DNA of 64,000 bases, taken from NCBI GenBank assembly GCA_902623545.1, contig CACNUI010000002.1, positions 62,001 through 126,000 of the forward strand. The letters are read 5' to 3'. Shown one piece after another: positions 36,843 through 46,036 of the stretch. Position 1 is the first letter of the stretch. The number at the start of each line of letters is the position of its first letter. The stretch comes from an uncultured Alphaproteobacteria bacterium (GTDB lineage Bacteria > Pseudomonadota > Alphaproteobacteria > HIMB59 > GCA-002718135). A program made the position numbers and the translations under genes. The notes under the pieces were generated by a model, which did not search any database, was not told where the DNA came from, and was given only the letters and a program-made list of their open reading frames with translations.

Positions 36843-37646
36843 ATGATATTTAATCATGAAAAAAATATTTTAGAACTCTTAAATATTGCAATAGATGCAG
36901 GAAAAGAAATACTTAATATTTATAATAATGAAATTATTGTTAATTCTAAAGAAGATAAATCACCAATTACTCAAGCAGATATAAATTCTAACGATATAAT
37001 AGTTAACAGATTAAAAAAACTTGAGTCTAATATTCCAATTTTAACTGAAGAAAGTGTTGTTGAATGGAAAAACAGAAAAGATTGGATTAAGTATTGGCTT
37101 ATAGATCCTCTAGATGGAACAAAAGAATTTATAAATAGAAATGGAGAGTTTACAGTTAATATTTCATTCATTGAAAATAACTATCCAATTTTTGGCATAA
37201 TTTATTCTCCTGTAAAATCTTTATTATACTATGCACTTAAAAATAATGGCTGTTATAAATTAAAAACTAATTCAAATTTAACTACCTTAAAAAATTTTAA
37301 CAAAATAAATATACACAAAGAGAAAAACATAACTACGAAGGTTATTGGTAGTCGATCGCATTCAAGTAAAGAATTTCTGAATTGGGTTAAAAAAAAATTT
37401 ACAAATTTTGAACTAATCACAATCGGTAGTTCTCTTAAGTTTTGTATTCTTGCTGAAGGAAAGGCTGATATTTATCCAAGATTTGGACCAACTTCCGAAT
37501 GGGATATAGCTGCTGGTCATATTATTTTAGAAGAAGCAGGAGGAAAATTGAAAACAATAGATAATAAAGATATTTTATACAATACTAAAGATGATATTTT
37601 AAATCCTCATTTTATAGCTTATGGTAATTTATCAAAAGTAGATTAG
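36843..37646 (+). CDS. cysQ: 3'(2'),5'-bisphosphate nucleotidase
   Basis: A 267-residue inositol monophosphatase-fold enzyme that removes the 3'-phosphate from PAP or PAPS. Metal-binding motifs are [30 protein letters not shown] and [18 protein letters not shown]. It starts 7 bases after the exchanger stop and is 1 base from cysD, consistent with handling by-products of the sulfate activation genes downstream. Confidence 0.93.
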   Translation: MIFNHEKNILELLNIAIDAGKEILNIYNNEIIVNSKEDKSPITQADINSNDIIVNRLKKLESNIPILTEESVVEWKNRKDWIKYWLIDPLDGTKEFINRNGEFTVNISFIENNYPIFGIIYSPVKSLLYYALKNNGCYKLKTNSNLTTLKNFNKINIHKEKNITTKVIGSRSHSSKEFLNWVKKKFTNFELITIGSSLKFCILAEGKADIYPRFGPTSEWDIAAGHIILEEAGGKLKTIDNKDILYNTKDDILNPHFIAYGNLSKVD

Positions 37647-37647
37647 C

Positions 37648-38547
37648 ATGAAATTATCCCATATTGAAAAACTAGAATCTGAAAGCATTCATATTATAAG
37701 AGAAGTTGTAGCTGAATTTGAAAATCCTGTAATGCTTTATTCGATTGGAAAAGATTCATCAGTAATGCTTCACTTAGCTCAAAAAGCTTTTGCTCCAAAT
37801 AAAATTCCATTTAAATTAATGCACATAGATACAACTTGGAAATTTAAAGAAATGATTTTTTTCAGAGAAGAAACTGCAAAAAATTATAATTTAGATTTAT
37901 TAGTGCATATTAATGAAGAAGGAGTACGTGACAAAATAAGTCCTATTACTCATGGCTCTAAAATACATACAGATATAATGAAAACACAAGCTTTAAAACA
38001 AGCACTAGATAAATATCGATTTGATGCTGCATTTGGAGGTGCCAGAAGAGATGAAGAAAAATCACGCTCAAAAGAGAGAATTTTTTCATTTCGAGATAAA
38101 AGCCATCGTTGGGATCCTAAAAATCAAAAACCAGAGCTTTGGAATCTATTTAATACCAAAATTAATAAAGATGAAAGTGTTAGGGTATTCCCATTGTCTA
38201 ACTGGACTGAAATTGATGTATGGCAATATATTTTTCAAGAAAAGATACCGATTGTACCGCTGTATTTTGCTAAAATAAGACCAATAATTAAACGTAATAA
38301 TATGTTGATCATGGTTGATGATGATCGATTAGAATTAAAACAAAATGAAAAAATAGAGCAAATACAGGTCAGATTTAGAACTTTAGGTTGTTATCCACTA
38401 ACAGCTGCTGTTGAGTCCTCAGCATCAAGTGTGGAAGAAATTTTAATTGAACTTTTAGAAACTAAACACTCAGAAAGACAAGGAAGACTAATAGATAATG
38501 ATCAAATCGGTTCAATGGAGAGAAAAAAACAAGAGGGATATTTTTAA
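37648..38547 (+). CDS. cysD: sulfate adenylyltransferase subunit 2
   Basis: A 299-residue N-type ATP pyrophosphatase that makes adenylyl sulfate. It has the PP-loop [44 protein letters not shown] and the C-terminal [24 protein letters not shown]. Its stop overlaps the cysNC start by one base, coupling the heterodimer. Confidence 0.96.
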   Translation: MKLSHIEKLESESIHIIREVVAEFENPVMLYSIGKDSSVMLHLAQKAFAPNKIPFKLMHIDTTWKFKEMIFFREETAKNYNLDLLVHINEEGVRDKISPITHGSKIHTDIMKTQALKQALDKYRFDAAFGGARRDEEKSRSKERIFSFRDKSHRWDPKNQKPELWNLFNTKINKDESVRVFPLSNWTEIDVWQYIFQEKIPIVPLYFAKIRPIIKRNNMLIMVDDDRLELKQNEKIEQIQVRFRTLGCYPLTAAVESSASSVEEILIELLETKHSERQGRLIDNDQIGSMERKKQEGYF

Positions 38548-40418
38548 TGGATTTAGAAACCTTTTTTAAAAATCAAAATGAAAAAAAACAGTTAAAAATC
38601 TTAACTTGTGGTTCTGTTGATGATGGTAAGTCAACTTTACTTGGTAGACTTATGTATGATTCTAAAAATATTTATAGTGATCAACTAAGTCAAACACAGA
38701 CTGAAAGTGAAAAGTATGGAACACAAGGAAAAAAAATTGATCTGGCATTATTAATTGATGGCCTTCAAGCTGAAAGAGAACAAGGAATAACAATAGATGT
38801 AGCATACCGTTATTTTGAGACTGAAAATTGTAAGTTCATCGTTGCAGACACCCCTGGTCATGAGGAGTACACAAGAAACATGGCAACTGGAGCTTCAAAT
38901 TCTGATATAGGTATAATATTGGTAGATGCTACAAAGGGAATTTTAGATCAAACAAAAAGACACACTTTTATATTATCACTTCTTGGAATTGAAAATATAA
39001 TTGTGGCAATTAACAAGATGGATCTAATTGATTATGACGAAAAAATATTCCAAGAAATAAAACAATCCTTTAAATTAACTTCAAGTCAATTTGATTTTAA
39101 GACAGAAGAATTTATTCCAATTTCTGCTCTCAAAGGTGACAACGTATTTATAAAAAATAAAAATATAGATTGGTATAAAGGTAAAACATTAATTGAAGAA
39201 CTTGAACAGATAAGTTTATTCAATTATGAAGAAGATTTTTTTTCTTTACCTGTTCAATGGGTAAATAGGTTAAGTTCCAATTTTAGAGGTTATAGCGGTA
39301 CAATTTCATCTGGTAAAATTAAAGTAGATGATGAAGTTCAAGTTTTACCAAGTAAAGAAAAGAATAAAATAAAAAAAATAATAACACCTAGTGGGGAAAA
39401 AGACATTGCAGTAAAAGATCAAGCTGTAACCTTGACTTTTGATAAAGAAATAGATGTTTCAAGGGGTAATTTAATATGTTCAAATGAAAAACATAATTAC
39501 TTTTCTGCTGATCAATTTGCCTCTCACATTATTTGGATGAATAAGGAAAAAATGCTACCTGAAAGAAATTATATTTTTAGATTTATAAATTCTCAAATAG
39601 TTGGTAAAATTACTGACCTCGTTCATAAAATAAATATTAATACTTTTGATAAAATTGCCTCCAAGTCATTAGGCTTAAATGAAATTGGTTATTGCAAGGT
39701 TGCATTAAATAAAAATACAATTTTTAATTCTTATAAAAATAATAAGAGGCTTGGAAGTTTTGTAATAATTGATCAATTTACCAATCAAACCTTAGCAGCA
39801 GGGGTTATTGATCATGAACTAAGAAGAGCTTCAAACATTTCATGGCAAGATATGTCTATAAATAAAAATCTGAGATCTTCTATTAATGGACAGAAACCTT
39901 GTATATTATGGTTTACTGGACTCTCAGGATCGGGCAAATCTACTATAGCAAATATAATTGAACAAAAATTACATAATCTAAGTAAACATACATATTTGTT
40001 AGATGGTGATAATGTGAGACACGGACTTAATAAAGATCTCGGTTTTACTGATTCTGATCGTGTGGAAAATATTCGACGTATTTCTGAAGTTTCTAAATTA
40101 ATGATTGATGCTGGATTAATTACAATTGTATCTTTTATCTCACCATTTAAATCTGAGAGGAAAATGGCACGTGAATTGGTAGAAGAAAATGAGTTTATTG
40201 AAATTTTTGTTGATACACCAATTGATGAATGTGAAAAAAGAGATCCTAAAGGATTATATAAAAAAGCCAGATCAGGACAATTAAAAAATTTTACTGGAAT
40301 TGACTCAAAATATGAAATACCTGATAAACCTGAAATTATTTTAAAAACAGAAACTAAAAATGCTGAAGATTTAGCTGATCAAGTTTTACAATATTTAAAA
40401 AACAATAATAAAATCTAA
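38547..40418 (+). CDS. cysNC: fused sulfate adenylyltransferase subunit 1 / adenylylsulfate kinase
   Basis: A 623-residue fusion. Residues 1-440 are the CysN GTPase: GSVDDGKSTLLGRL, DTPGHEEYTRNM and NKMDLIDY followed by two EF-Tu-like beta-barrels. Residues about 450-620 are the CysC APS kinase: WFTGLSGSGKST P-loop and LDGDNVRHGLNKDLGF. The product with CysD is PAPS. No cysH, cysI or cysJ is present in this window, so PAPS could feed either reduction or sulfation. It converges on the hpsN-like gene with a 4-base overlap. Confidence 0.95.
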   Translation: MDLETFFKNQNEKKQLKILTCGSVDDGKSTLLGRLMYDSKNIYSDQLSQTQTESEKYGTQGKKIDLALLIDGLQAEREQGITIDVAYRYFETENCKFIVADTPGHEEYTRNMATGASNSDIGIILVDATKGILDQTKRHTFILSLLGIENIIVAINKMDLIDYDEKIFQEIKQSFKLTSSQFDFKTEEFIPISALKGDNVFIKNKNIDWYKGKTLIEELEQISLFNYEEDFFSLPVQWVNRLSSNFRGYSGTISSGKIKVDDEVQVLPSKEKNKIKKIITPSGEKDIAVKDQAVTLTFDKEIDVSRGNLICSNEKHNYFSADQFASHIIWMNKEKMLPERNYIFRFINSQIVGKITDLVHKININTFDKIASKSLGLNEIGYCKVALNKNTIFNSYKNNKRLGSFVIIDQFTNQTLAAGVIDHELRRASNISWQDMSINKNLRSSINGQKPCILWFTGLSGSGKSTIANIIEQKLHNLSKHTYLLDGDNVRHGLNKDLGFTDSDRVENIRRISEVSKLMIDAGLITIVSFISPFKSERKMARELVEENEFIEIFVDTPIDECEKRDPKGLYKKARSGQLKNFTGIDSKYEIPDKPEIILKTETKNAEDLADQVLQYLKNNNKI

Positions 40419-41737
40419 TTTTTTAATTTAGCTACAGGTTTTCCATACTCAACATTTACGCCCCCAAACCTTCTTACCCTAACATTACATTGCTCAGCGT
40501 GCCCTATGAAACCTTCTAGGTAAGAAAGTCTTGATCCATACTCACCAATTTTAGTAGCTGCCTCATCAGTCATTATTTTCTGGTAAGTATGTGTTTTAAT
40601 AAATTTACCTACCCAGAGGCCTCCAGTATATCGACCAGCTTTTTTTGTTGGCAATGTGTGATTAGTTCCTATCACCTTATCACCATTGGCAACATTTGTA
40701 CGAGCTCCTAAAAAAAGCGCTCCATATGCTGTCATATTATTTAAGAACCAATCGTCTCTATCAGTCATTACTTGAACATGTTCAGAGGCAGTTTCATTTG
40801 CTTTATCCAACATTTCTTTATAGGTATCACACAAAATTATTTCACCATAATCTCTCCAACTGACACCTGCCGTGTCTTTTGTTGGTAAAATTTCTAATAT
40901 TCTTTTTATTTCATTTTTTGTTTCTTCAGCAAGTTTTCTTGAATTAGTAATCATTACTGCTGGTGAGTTATAGCCATGTTCTGCTTGACCTAATAAATCA
41001 GTTGCACAAATTTCACCATCAACTGAATCATCAGCAATTATCATAGTTTCAGTAGGGCCAGCAAATAAGTCGATACCTACTTTTCCAAATAGCTGTCTTT
41101 TTGCTTCGGCTACAAAAGCATTTCCTGGACCAACTAGCATATCAACCGGTTTTATAGTTTCAGTGCCTATTGCCATAGCGCCTACACCTTGCATACCTCC
41201 TAAAACATATATCTCATGAGCCCCACCAAGTTTCATCGCTGTGACAACAGCTGGATTTGGTTTACCTTGAAATGGAGGAGTTGTTGCAACTATTCTTGGG
41301 ACACCAGCAACAGACGCAGTAACAACTGACATATGAGCAGATGCTACCATAGGAAACTTTCCAGCTGGAACATAACAACCGACAGCTTGAACAGGAATAT
41401 TTTTATGGCCTAAGATTACACCAGGTTGTATTTCTACTTCAAGTTCATTTATTGTTTTTAGCTGTGCCTCAGCAAAAGACCTTACTTGTTTTTGAGCAAA
41501 TTTAATATCATCCATATCTTCATCTGAGATCTCACTCATTAATTGAGTTATTTCATCTTCAGATAATTTAAAATTAGGTGGAGAATAATTATCAAATTTT
41601 TTTGACAAGTTTCTGATGTATTTATCGCCTTCTATTTCAATTTTATGCAATGTTTCTTCAACAACTTTTTTAACTTTCTCATTATTTTCCGTTCTTTGTT
41701 TCTCATCAATGCCCTTTTTAAGATATTCAATAGCCAT
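40415..41737 (-). CDS. histidinol dehydrogenase-family enzyme, sulfopropanediol 3-dehydrogenase-like
   Basis: A 440-residue zinc, NAD-dependent dehydrogenase. All HisD catalytic positions can be found: Gln251 and His254 in LLGQAEHG, the Glu319-His320 pair in ASEHVQV, Asp353 and His413. Segments VGCYVPAGKFPMVASAHMS and GTNHTLPTKKAGRYTGGLWV are typical of the HpsN group, which oxidises (R)-2,3-dihydroxypropane-1-sulfonate to sulfolactate, not of biosynthetic HisD. There are no his genes nearby. It follows the 365-residue NTF2-like gene by 2 bases, so the two are probably cotranscribed. The substrate is inferred. Confidence 0.78.
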   Translation of the reverse strand: MAIEYLKKGIDEKQRTENNEKVKKVVEETLHKIEIEGDKYIRNLSKKFDNYSPPNFKLSEDEITQLMSEISDEDMDDIKFAQKQVRSFAEAQLKTINELEVEIQPGVILGHKNIPVQAVGCYVPAGKFPMVASAHMSVVTASVAGVPRIVATTPPFQGKPNPAVVTAMKLGGAHEIYVLGGMQGVGAMAIGTETIKPVDMLVGPGNAFVAEAKRQLFGKVGIDLFAGPTETMIIADDSVDGEICATDLLGQAEHGYNSPAVMITNSRKLAEETKNEIKRILEILPTKDTAGVSWRDYGEIILCDTYKEMLDKANETASEHVQVMTDRDDWFLNNMTAYGALFLGARTNVANGDKVIGTNHTLPTKKAGRYTGGLWVGKFIKTHTYQKIMTDEAATKIGEYGSRLSYLEGFIGHAEQCNVRVRRFGGVNVEYGKPVAKLKN

Positions 41738-41739
41738 AA

Positions 41740-42837
41740 TTATTTTTTATGAATTAATTTAAATATATCAATCCCTATTTGATTTAAAATGTGTGCAATA
41801 TCAATTGGAACCCAATTTTCTCTAATCAAACCTTCATGATGTAAATAAAAATCCATTACTCTCATTGTTATTTTTTTTTGAGTTGGCTTATATCCCAGCC
41901 AATCACTTGCACCATGTACGCATTGGATACTATGCCAACCACCAGTCATAGAATAATTTCCATCTCCAATTTCTATGTAATGCCCAATTTTCCAATAGTC
42001 TCTGTCCTTGAATGTAAGTCTAAATGGGAGTTGGTGATGATCAATAAAACCATTTAAACCTCTAGCTGTACCTATACCACTTGGTCCATACCACATCATT
42101 TTGGGGTGCCAGTAATCTTGTTGAGGATGATTAATTAATTTTTTTCTTATTTGATCTTTTGATAAACCTGGCTCAGTCTCAGGTTTAATATTTAAACTTC
42201 TTTGCATAGTTAAATCTTGATTTAAGGATTGGAGAGACAATTCCTTATCTAAATTTTGATTATTTTCTCCATCACCTGTAATTGGAGCAGGCCACATACC
42301 TTCTACACCAAGAGATTTATTAATGGGCCAATGACCAGCCTGACGTATAAAATCTACAGTATCAATCAATGTGTAAGATTTTATTATCTTATTGTTTGTA
42401 ATTTGATGTGCTTCACATGTTCGAAGATAAATTGTTTTGTTTGTTGGTTTTACACCCAACCATTCATTTGTAAAAGTTCCAGTTAAATGACTAACAAATG
42501 AAACAAAAACTTTATCTCTAAATGCTCCACCAATAACTAGATTATTTCTTCTTTCAAGATCAGGAAACGCTTTCTTTAAAGGTATTAAATATTTATTTTT
42601 TATTTCTTCAATTCCCTTAATTTCATTAATTGGATGAAAGCCATTAAATTCTGCATCTGCATGATATAAATTTGCAAGATTATCTTCTAAATCTTCTATA
42701 GTGCACTCAGCAATTTTATTTAATAAATTTTTAAAATATATTTTGTTTTCAATATTTATTTTAGGATCAAGGTCTAAGTGAATTATATTTGAGTTATCTT
42801 TTTCACCTGTATCGAAATTTTCTATTTTGTTTGCCAT
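41740..42837 (-). CDS. tandem SnoaL/NTF2-like protein (365 aa)
   Basis: Two NTF2-fold domains, about residues 28-170 and 215-360. The first has WLGVKPTNKTIYLRTCEAHQI; the second has MMWYGPSGIGTARGLNGF and WLGYKPTQKKITMRVMDFYL, both in the style of SnoaL-like ester cyclases. There is no signal peptide. It is a paralogue of the genes at 46037 and 48285. It begins beside the TATTCA-N6-TGAATA operator and is followed within 2 bases by the HpsN-like gene. SnoaL folds act as cyclases, hydrolases or dehydratases; the reaction here is unknown. Confidence 0.72.
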   Translation of the reverse strand: MANKIENFDTGEKDNSNIIHLDLDPKINIENKIYFKNLLNKIAECTIEDLEDNLANLYHADAEFNGFHPINEIKGIEEIKNKYLIPLKKAFPDLERRNNLVIGGAFRDKVFVSFVSHLTGTFTNEWLGVKPTNKTIYLRTCEAHQITNNKIIKSYTLIDTVDFIRQAGHWPINKSLGVEGMWPAPITGDGENNQNLDKELSLQSLNQDLTMQRSLNIKPETEPGLSKDQIRKKLINHPQQDYWHPKMMWYGPSGIGTARGLNGFIDHHQLPFRLTFKDRDYWKIGHYIEIGDGNYSMTGGWHSIQCVHGASDWLGYKPTQKKITMRVMDFYLHHEGLIRENWVPIDIAHILNQIGIDIFKLIHKK

Positions 42838-42875
42838 AATAAATTAATAACACTATTGTTAAATAATAATTGATT

Positions 42876-42893
42876 TATTCATTATTTTGAATA
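42876..42893. promoter_or_regulatory. operator palindrome TATTCA-N6-TGAATA, site 1
   Basis: TATTCATTATTTTGAATA sits midway in the 91-base divergent gap between the 365-residue NTF2-like gene and the bicupin gene. Further inverted copies overlap it: TTTTGAATAATATTCAAAA (42885-42903) and AATGAATAAA (42906-42915). The identical 12 fixed bases with the same 6-base spacing recur at 47078 and 49725, the latter upstream of lacI. It is the likely binding site of that LacI-family protein. Confidence 0.7.
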
Positions 42894-42928
42894 ATATTCA
42901 AAAAAAATGAATAAAAGATCATAACAAT

Positions 42929-43900
42929 ATGTCAATTAATATTACATCTAGATTAGCCAAATTCGATGAACTTATTCCCAGTAATATACCATTTGTTGAG
43001 GGAAAACTAAAAGGCCATCAAGATAGGAAAAACTATTCAGTTATAGGCCCTGGTGTCAGTGAAGATGCTAAACAAAATGTTAAAATAGCTGAAGAGCATG
43101 GTTTTAATATTGGTGCGGTAAGCGCTGCTCCAATGAATGGTTCTGGATTACATAGTCATACAACTGCAGAAGTTTTTATTATCCATTCAGGTGCTTGGCG
43201 TTTTTATTGGGGTGTTGATGGCACAGATGGAGAAATAATCCTAAACAAAGGTGATATTGCTTCTTTTCCTACAAATATGTTCAGAGGCTTTCAGAATGTA
43301 AGTAATGAAGAAGCACTAATGTTTGTTGTACTAGGTGAAAATGACCCAGGTGTAATTACTTGGACGCCTAAACTTTTAAACGATGCAAAAGAATCTGGCA
43401 TGGTATTAATGAATGATAATTCTTTAATTGATACTGAGAAACAGAAAATAATAGACGAGACTAAAATTATTCAACCACTAAAAGATAATGAGTTAGAAAG
43501 TTTTGACCATTACTCTTCAGAAGACATAGAAAAGTTTGTTATTCGATTTAATGATAAAAATAAATACTTTGTTGATGATGATCACTATCAATCTAATAAA
43601 ATTATTAACTATATTGATCAGTTTCAAATTCATGATAAATCTTTTACTCCCAACATTCCGCATGTAACAGGTTTTAGCCTTTCACTTCTTAGCGGCAAAA
43701 GTGCTCATATACATGAATACAAACTAGAGAAATCAGAAGTCTATCATTGTTTATCTGGTGAATGGGAAATAGATTGTGATGGAGACAAAGTTGTAATTAA
43801 AGAAAAAGATACATTTTCAGTGCCAAAAAATTCACTTCGTTCAATCAGACAGATAAGCGATCATGATGGCAATTTATTTATAATACGACAAACTAATTAA
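42929..43900 (+). CDS. bicupin protein
   Basis: A 323-residue protein with two cupin domains. The first has HSHTTAEVFIIHSGAWRFYWG and NKGDIASFPTNMFRGFQN (metal-ligand His and Glu visible). The second, about residues 235-320, has HIHEYKLEKSEVYHCLSGEWEI and KEKDTFSVPKNSLRSIRQ. There is no signal peptide. The arrangement resembles gentisate-dioxygenase-like or sugar-isomerase-like bicupins, but no specific family is recognised. It heads a rightward unit with the 330-residue NTF2-like protein and the MetE-like enzyme. Confidence 0.7.
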   Translation: MSINITSRLAKFDELIPSNIPFVEGKLKGHQDRKNYSVIGPGVSEDAKQNVKIAEEHGFNIGAVSAAPMNGSGLHSHTTAEVFIIHSGAWRFYWGVDGTDGEIILNKGDIASFPTNMFRGFQNVSNEEALMFVVLGENDPGVITWTPKLLNDAKESGMVLMNDNSLIDTEKQKIIDETKIIQPLKDNELESFDHYSSEDIEKFVIRFNDKNKYFVDDDHYQSNKIINYIDQFQIHDKSFTPNIPHVTGFSLSLLSGKSAHIHEYKLEKSEVYHCLSGEWEIDCDGDKVVIKEKDTFSVPKNSLRSIRQISDHDGNLFIIRQTN

Positions 43901-43911
43901 ATATTAATTAT

Positions 43912-44904
43912 ATGAAGGGATTTGATACACAATTCAAAGATTTTCCTGATTATATTTTAAAGATCACATATCAAATTTGGGAAAACAATGATGTTGAAGC
44001 AATAAGAGATTATTATGCTGATACTCCAAATGTAAGCCTCCCTACACCTACAAGATCTCCATCTGGAGTAATTTATGGTGCAGACCCAGTAATTGAAAGT
44101 ACCTATGCTAGTAAAAAACTATTTCCCGACAGAACACTTTTAGGTGAAGATGTAATTTGGATAGGAAATGATAATGAGGGTTATTTTTCATCACACCGCA
44201 TTTTATCAACCTCTACTCATTCTGTTGATGGAATGTATGGGAAAGCAACAGGAAAAAAACTATATTACCGAACTATCGCTGATTGTGCATGCATGAATAA
44301 TCAAGTTTATGATGAATGGCTTGTAAGAGACCAAGGAGCAATTGTGAGACAAATTGGAATTGATCCAAAGAAATTTGCAAGCAATCTTATTAAAGATGAA
44401 GGCGGTCCTGAAAAAGCTAATAAACCCTTTGATGAAAATACACCTTTTAAGTCTATTTATAAATCTCCCATATTAGCTTCTGGAAACTCTGGAGAACTAT
44501 ATGCAAATATCTTAACCTCTATAATGAACATTAATTCTGAGAAAACAATAAATGATAATTATGACAGAGCTATACAGCAATTCCAGCCAGGTGGAAAAAC
44601 TCAATATGGCAGAGATGAGGTTTTAAAATTTTGGAAAAAATTAAGAGATGCTTTTCCTAATGCACTATTCTCAGTCGAGCATATTGCTTTTACTGAAGAA
44701 AAACATGAACCTAAAAAAGCTTCAGTAAGATGGTCTCTGGTAGGTAAACATGAAGGAGATGGTCTTTTTGGAAATGCTTCTAATTCGAAAATTTATATAA
44801 TGGGTATTAATCATGTTGAATTTGGAGAAAGAGGTGTCAAAAATGAATGGGTCCTCTATGATGAAACTATGATCTGGAAACAGATTTTATTAAAAACAGG
44901 TTAA
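43912..44904 (+). CDS. tandem SnoaL/NTF2-like protein (330 aa)
   Basis: Two NTF2-like domains (about 10-160 and 195-330). The start MKGFDTQFKDFPDYILKITYQIWE closely matches residues 52-75 of the 378-residue protein at 47149, marking a second subfamily within the locus. ATGKKLYYRTIADC and YGKATGK-type loops are seen in domain 1, and SVRWSLVGKHEGDGLFG in domain 2. It lies 11 bases after the bicupin gene. Catalytic role is unknown; the conserved Asp/His/Trp positions suggest a real enzyme or ligand-binding protein. Confidence 0.7.
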   Translation: MKGFDTQFKDFPDYILKITYQIWENNDVEAIRDYYADTPNVSLPTPTRSPSGVIYGADPVIESTYASKKLFPDRTLLGEDVIWIGNDNEGYFSSHRILSTSTHSVDGMYGKATGKKLYYRTIADCACMNNQVYDEWLVRDQGAIVRQIGIDPKKFASNLIKDEGGPEKANKPFDENTPFKSIYKSPILASGNSGELYANILTSIMNINSEKTINDNYDRAIQQFQPGGKTQYGRDEVLKFWKKLRDAFPNALFSVEHIAFTEEKHEPKKASVRWSLVGKHEGDGLFGNASNSKIYIMGINHVEFGERGVKNEWVLYDETMIWKQILLKTG

Positions 44905-44908
44905 TTTA

Positions 44909-46036
44909 ATGTCTAATATTTTGACAACACATGTTGGAAGCCTTCCTAGATCAAAAGAACTTTCAGATTTTTTATTTGCAAAAGATAAAGGAGAGAAATT
45001 TAGTAAAAGTAGTTTTGATGAAGTATTAAAAAATAATGTGGAAAGTGTTGTTGAGAGACAACTTGATGTTGGAATTGATTTTGTAAGTGATGGGGAGATG
45101 AGTAAAATTAGCTACGCTACATATATTAAAGACAGAATTGACGGGTTCTCAGGTGAAAGCGAAAGAAGAGCACCTGCTGATCTTGACGATTTTCCAGAAT
45201 ATAAAGAAAAGATTGCTAAAAGTGGTGGCACACCAACTTATACCAGGCCATGTTGCACAAACGAATTAAAAGTAAAAGATGAAACTTCTCTTCTACAGGA
45301 TATAAATAATTTTAAAAATTCACTTGATAAACTAAATCACCGACATGCATTTATGAACTCAGCATCACCTGGTGTCATAAATGTTTTTATGCCAAATAAA
45401 TTTTATAGTACAGAAGATGAATATTTGGATAAATTATCTAATATTATGGCTAAAGAATATGAGCTAATAACAAAATCAGATATCCAAGTTCAATTAGATT
45501 GCCCAGACCTTGCTTTAGCAAGACATATGAATTTTAAAAATTTATCTGAAGATGAGTTTATTAAACGTGCAGAACTACAAATTGAATGCCTAAACTCAGC
45601 ATTATCTAATGTAGATGTTGAACAAACTAGAATGCATATATGTTGGGGTAATTATGAAGGACCCCACACACACGATATTGCTTTGGAGAAAATATTACCT
45701 ATAATTTTAAAATCAAAGATAAAATATTTTCTCATTGAATCTTCTAATCCTAGACACGCACATGAATGGAAAGTTTTTCAAGATATAAAGTTACCAAAAG
45801 ATAAAGTCCTAGTACCTGGCGTAATCGACTCAACCTCTAATTTTGTTGAACATCCAGAAGTTGTTGCAGATAGATTAATTCAGTTTTCTACAGTCATTCC
45901 AAAAGATCAATTAATGGCAGGGACAGATTGTGGTTTTAGTACATTCGCTGGTTTTGGAAAAATTGATGAAAAAATTTGTTATGAAAAGCTCCATGCATTA
46001 GTTGAAGGTACTAAACTTGCCTCAAAAGTTATCTAA
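44909..46036 (+). CDS. MetE-core zinc enzyme (cobalamin-independent methionine synthase II-like)
   Basis: A 375-residue protein equal to the C-terminal catalytic half of MetE. The zinc ligands are intact: His243 and Cys245 (MHICWGNYEG), Glu277 (LIESSNP) and Cys341 (GTDCGFSTF). It starts with LTTHVGSLPRSKEL, the usual start of the stand-alone group, which includes epoxyalkane:coenzyme M transferases and other thiol alkyl transferases. It lacks the N-terminal folate-domain half of MetE. It follows the 330-residue NTF2 gene by 4 bases. It may transfer or cleave a methyl or thioether group of the pathway substrate. Confidence 0.82.
   Translation: MSNILTTHVGSLPRSKELSDFLFAKDKGEKFSKSSFDEVLKNNVESVVERQLDVGIDFVSDGEMSKISYATYIKDRIDGFSGESERRAPADLDDFPEYKEKIAKSGGTPTYTRPCCTNELKVKDETSLLQDINNFKNSLDKLNHRHAFMNSASPGVINVFMPNKFYSTEDEYLDKLSNIMAKEYELITKSDIQVQLDCPDLALARHMNFKNLSEDEFIKRAELQIECLNSALSNVDVEQTRMHICWGNYEGPHTHDIALEKILPIILKSKIKYFLIESSNPRHAHEWKVFQDIKLPKDKVLVPGVIDSTSNFVEHPEVVADRLIQFSTVIPKDQLMAGTDCGFSTFAGFGKIDEKICYEKLHALVEGTKLASKVI

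Noticed and set aside
40415-41737. Biosynthetic histidinol dehydrogenase (hisD)
   Set aside because: No his genes nearby, and the CYVPAGKFPM and GTNHTLPTKKAGRYTGG segments are of the HpsN-type paralogues.
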